The notes beneath the pieces were generated by a model. It was not told where the DNA came from, did no database searches, and saw nothing but the letters and a program-made list of their open reading frames with translations. The translations under genes and the position numbers were made by a program. Positions 62,540 to 64,000 of a DNA stretch of 64,000 bases are shown in pieces; the stretch's first letter is position 1; each line of letters begins with the position of its first letter. This DNA is from Fictibacillus barbaricus (GTDB lineage: Bacteria > Bacillota > Bacilli > Bacillales > Fictibacillaceae), in NCBI RefSeq assembly GCF_014635025.1, contig NZ_BMCE01000001.1, positions 248,001 to 312,000 of the forward strand, in the 5' to 3' direction.

Positions 62540-63205
62540 ATGAATCCAAATCAACCAAACAACAATCAAAATCAACAGCCTGCTAATCCTAGCCCAGAAT
62601 TCATGCATCAAAACATGCAAACAGGCCAAATTTCTGCTCAACTTAATCATGGTGGTCATGAAATGTTTGATGTTCATGAAGTGCTTAGTGGAACAGTAGG
62701 TGCATTAAATCTCTACACATTGTGTCAAGGGCATGTGCAAGATCAGGAACTAAAAGCTATGCTGAGCCGTCATTATCAACATATAACGAAAGAATATAAT
62801 GCATGTGTACAGGCTTTCCAAACAGGAAAAGATCCAGCGATGCGAACTGAATCGTACAAGATGGCACAAGATAATGATTTTGTGTACGGTCTAAAACCAG
62901 CACAACCGGTTAAGCCGATACAAAGTGTTACTGAATTAAATGATCAATGTGTTTCAGCGCTCCTTTTAGGGACGTTAAAATCCAATGCTTCTTCTAGAGG
63001 AATGGCAACATTAGAAGTAACGAACCCGGTATTACGTCGTGTTTTAGCGGATGGAATCCCAAACTGGATTGAAATGGCTTATGAATTGTCAATCTGGCAA
63101 AACAAGAATCATTATTACCAAGTTCCACAATTAAACCAACAAGATATGACGAGCATGATGAATGCCTATGCTCCAGCACCACAGTCACAACTACCACTTC
63201 AATAA
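62540..63205 (+). CDS. Spore coat protein, CotF family
   Basis: A 221-residue protein with an Asn/Gln/Pro-rich N-terminus (NPNQPNNNQNQQPANPSPEF) and two helical segments. FDVHEVLSGTVGALNLYTLC, a second long helix region with DQCVSALLLGTLKSNASSRG, and WQNKNHYYQVPQ at the end fit Coat_F (PF07875), ferritin-like spore coat proteins. Expected to be made in the mother cell. The ATG follows TTGGAGG. Confidence 0.85.
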   Translation: MNPNQPNNNQNQQPANPSPEFMHQNMQTGQISAQLNHGGHEMFDVHEVLSGTVGALNLYTLCQGHVQDQELKAMLSRHYQHITKEYNACVQAFQTGKDPAMRTESYKMAQDNDFVYGLKPAQPVKPIQSVTELNDQCVSALLLGTLKSNASSRGMATLEVTNPVLRRVLADGIPNWIEMAYELSIWQNKNHYYQVPQLNQQDMTSMMNAYAPAPQSQLPLQ

Positions 63206-63215
63206 CGATCGAAAG

Positions 63216-63251
63216 AAACGAGTACTAACTCAAAAGGGTACTCGTTTTATT
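63216..63251 (+). terminator. Terminator of the CotF-like gene
   Basis: AAACGAGTAC (63216-63225) pairs with GTACTCGTTT (63238-63247), followed by TAT-rich sequence. Confidence 0.85.
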
Positions 63252-63346
63252 ATGATTTATGTTCCTGCACCTTAACTATCCTAATCTTTTTGGGGGTATG
63301 CATACGGTTGTTTTACCAATCGTGTTATCCCTAGTTGCGTACAAAT

Positions 63347-63375
63347 GGGGACAGACCCCATACAAATACATTTTA
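63347..63375 (+). repeat. REP element R8 (GGGGACAGACCCC)
   Basis: GGGGACAGACCCC at 63347-63359 followed by ATACAAATACATTTTAG, the same flank as R5 and R6 with small changes. Confidence 0.9.
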
Positions 63376-63415
63376 GAAGACATTGTCCACTCCGAGTGGA
63401 CAATGTCTTCTTTCT
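63376..63415 (+). terminator. Hairpin joined to REP R8
   Basis: GAAGACATTGTCCAC (63376-63390) and GTGGACAATGTCTTC (63396-63410) are perfect complements around TCCGA, followed by TTTCTTTT. It stands 170 bases after the CotF gene, which already has a terminator. Confidence 0.75.
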
Positions 63416-63538
63416 TTTGTGAAATAAGATTCTACTAAAAAAAATAGCAGGTATAAATTACTAAAAAACCATTTACAGTTAATTACTGAGATGGTAATTT
63501 AGTATGAGAATATAATTAAATAAGTGTGGAGCTATGAA

Positions 63539-63600
63539 GGTTATTCTATATGTGGGCGCTTGGGATAACTGAAGCTAGTAGCGCAACCGACTGCTTCTTT
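63539..63600 (+). promoter_or_regulatory. Possible structured leader of the truncated secreted protein gene
   Basis: GTTAT (63540-63544) pairs with ATAAC (63565-63569); GCGCT inside that loop (63556-63560) pairs with AGCGC (63580-63584), giving a possible pseudoknot. An alternative hairpin GAAGC/GCTTC (63571-63597) followed by TTTT would exclude the second helix. I recognise no known riboswitch class. The rest of 63420-63535 shows an AATTAC/GTAATT dyad and AT-rich promoter-like DNA. Confidence 0.35.
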
Positions 63601-63635
63601 TATAAGGTTCTGAAGATAAAGGAAGGGGTATTTTT

Positions 63636-64000
63636 ATGGAGATCTCAAGAAAAGAAAAGTTCAGTTCAAAGAAAAGAACAACGACGAAGAAATGGCCAAA
63701 AATCGTTTTAGCGACAACATTTGTATTAGGTTTAGGCACCACATCTGTTTTTGCTGCAAAACCTGACCTTGCCGGCTATCTATACAATCAGATTGTTTCG
63801 TTTACATACAAAGCAGATATCGATAAGGCACTTAATGATGAAAAAAATTCATTGCTAACAAATTTGAGTTCGAATATCAGTGCAATCTTCAATAACACGA
63901 AACAGGAATTAGAGAATGAGAAGCAAAAGATCATTGAAGACAAAAAAGGTGAGATCAAAGCTCATTATGATCAGGAAATGGCTGAAGTAACAAAGAAAAA
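63636..64000 (+). CDS. Secreted coiled-coil protein (partial, runs off the window)
   Basis: The frame opens at ATG 63636 after AAGGAAGGGG and stays open to the end (about 121 residues). A long basic N-terminus (MEISRKEKFSSKKRTTTKKW) leads to a hydrophobic core and a likely signal peptidase site after TSVFA. The visible mature part begins AAKPDLAGYLYNQIVSFTYK and continues as charged helix (KQELENEKQKIIEDKKGEIK) suited to a coiled coil. I do not recognise the family. Function unknown. Confidence 0.8.
   Translation, partial: MEISRKEKFSSKKRTTTKKWPKIVLATTFVLGLGTTSVFAAKPDLAGYLYNQIVSFTYKADIDKALNDEKNSLLTNLSSNISAIFNNTKQELENEKQKIIEDKKGEIKAHYDQEMAEVTKK

Noticed and set aside
63539-63600. A GEMM (c-di-GMP) riboswitch before the last gene
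   Set aside because: The AGC..ACCGA-like end is suggestive, but the conserved ACGCAAAGC part and the GNRA loop are missing.

Overview
The window is a chromosomal segment of an endospore-forming, flagellated member of the Bacillaceae (Bacillus/Fictibacillus-like; the genus is not settled by the sequence). The evidence is a string of sporulation genes (spoIID, spoIIQ, spoIIID, a Spo0E-type phosphatase, a CotF-type coat protein), mbl and flhOP in the order known from Bacillus subtilis, strong Shine-Dalgarno sites, moderate GC, a TPP riboswitch, and CcpA- and SigD-type sites.

Layout. 1-7711: end of nuoD, then nuoHIJKLMN of a complex I-type oxidoreductase. 8243-10949: DUF1146 gene, ywmB, murA and a 48-residue membrane protein. 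11257-14944: M4 neutral protease, a DUF3298 gene and spoIID. 15116-20947: spoIIQ, spoIIID, mbl, flhO, flhP, epuA, fabZ. 21085-25149: HAD phosphatase, two acetyltransferases, a methyltransferase, an SGNH hydrolase and a tiny acidic lipoprotein. 25546-29892: a 1448-residue secreted GH13 starch-degrading enzyme behind two cre-like sites. 30613-34443: TPP riboswitch and tenI-thiO-thiS-thiG-thiF. 34466-38645: two EamA exporters and an ABC exporter pair. 38777-42092: aceB-aceA glyoxylate shunt and a yhfH-type mini-gene, both on the minus strand. 42360-51294: Lrp regulator, a complete oligopeptide ABC importer, gamma-glutamyltransferase and a split chromate transporter. 51588-64000: M50-type protease, EmrE-like exporter, AraC/GyrI regulator, an orphan ZorA/ZorB-like proton-channel pair, DUF975, DCC-family protein, nucleoside hydrolase, Spo0E-like protein, chemoreceptor, a REP-associated tyrosine transposase, CotF-like coat protein and a truncated secreted protein.

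The most unusual content is intergenic. (1) Eight short tandem arrays, each with its own 7-13 bp core, repeat at 20 or 21 bp, close to two DNA helical turns. Three of them (16137, 25205 and 30394) share a core and a conserved terminal segment, so they look like a dispersed directional element; the others fall into two or three sequence families with the same spacing. I know of no described function. (2) Eight copies of a GGGGACAGACCCC-type hairpin with a conserved flank sit next to stem-loops, and a Y1 transposase of the RAYT type lies between two of them, which suggests a resident REP/RAYT system. (3) A GC-rich element of about 125 bp interrupts both the nuo and the aceBA operons. (4) Six 12-bp dyads of the form TGTTnnnnAACA lie around aceB, yhfH and the Lrp gene.

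Functionally, the segment joins respiration, cell-wall synthesis and shape, sporulation, extracellular protein and starch degradation, thiamine synthesis, acetate/fatty-acid carbon use, peptide or gamma-glutamyl compound uptake, and motility.
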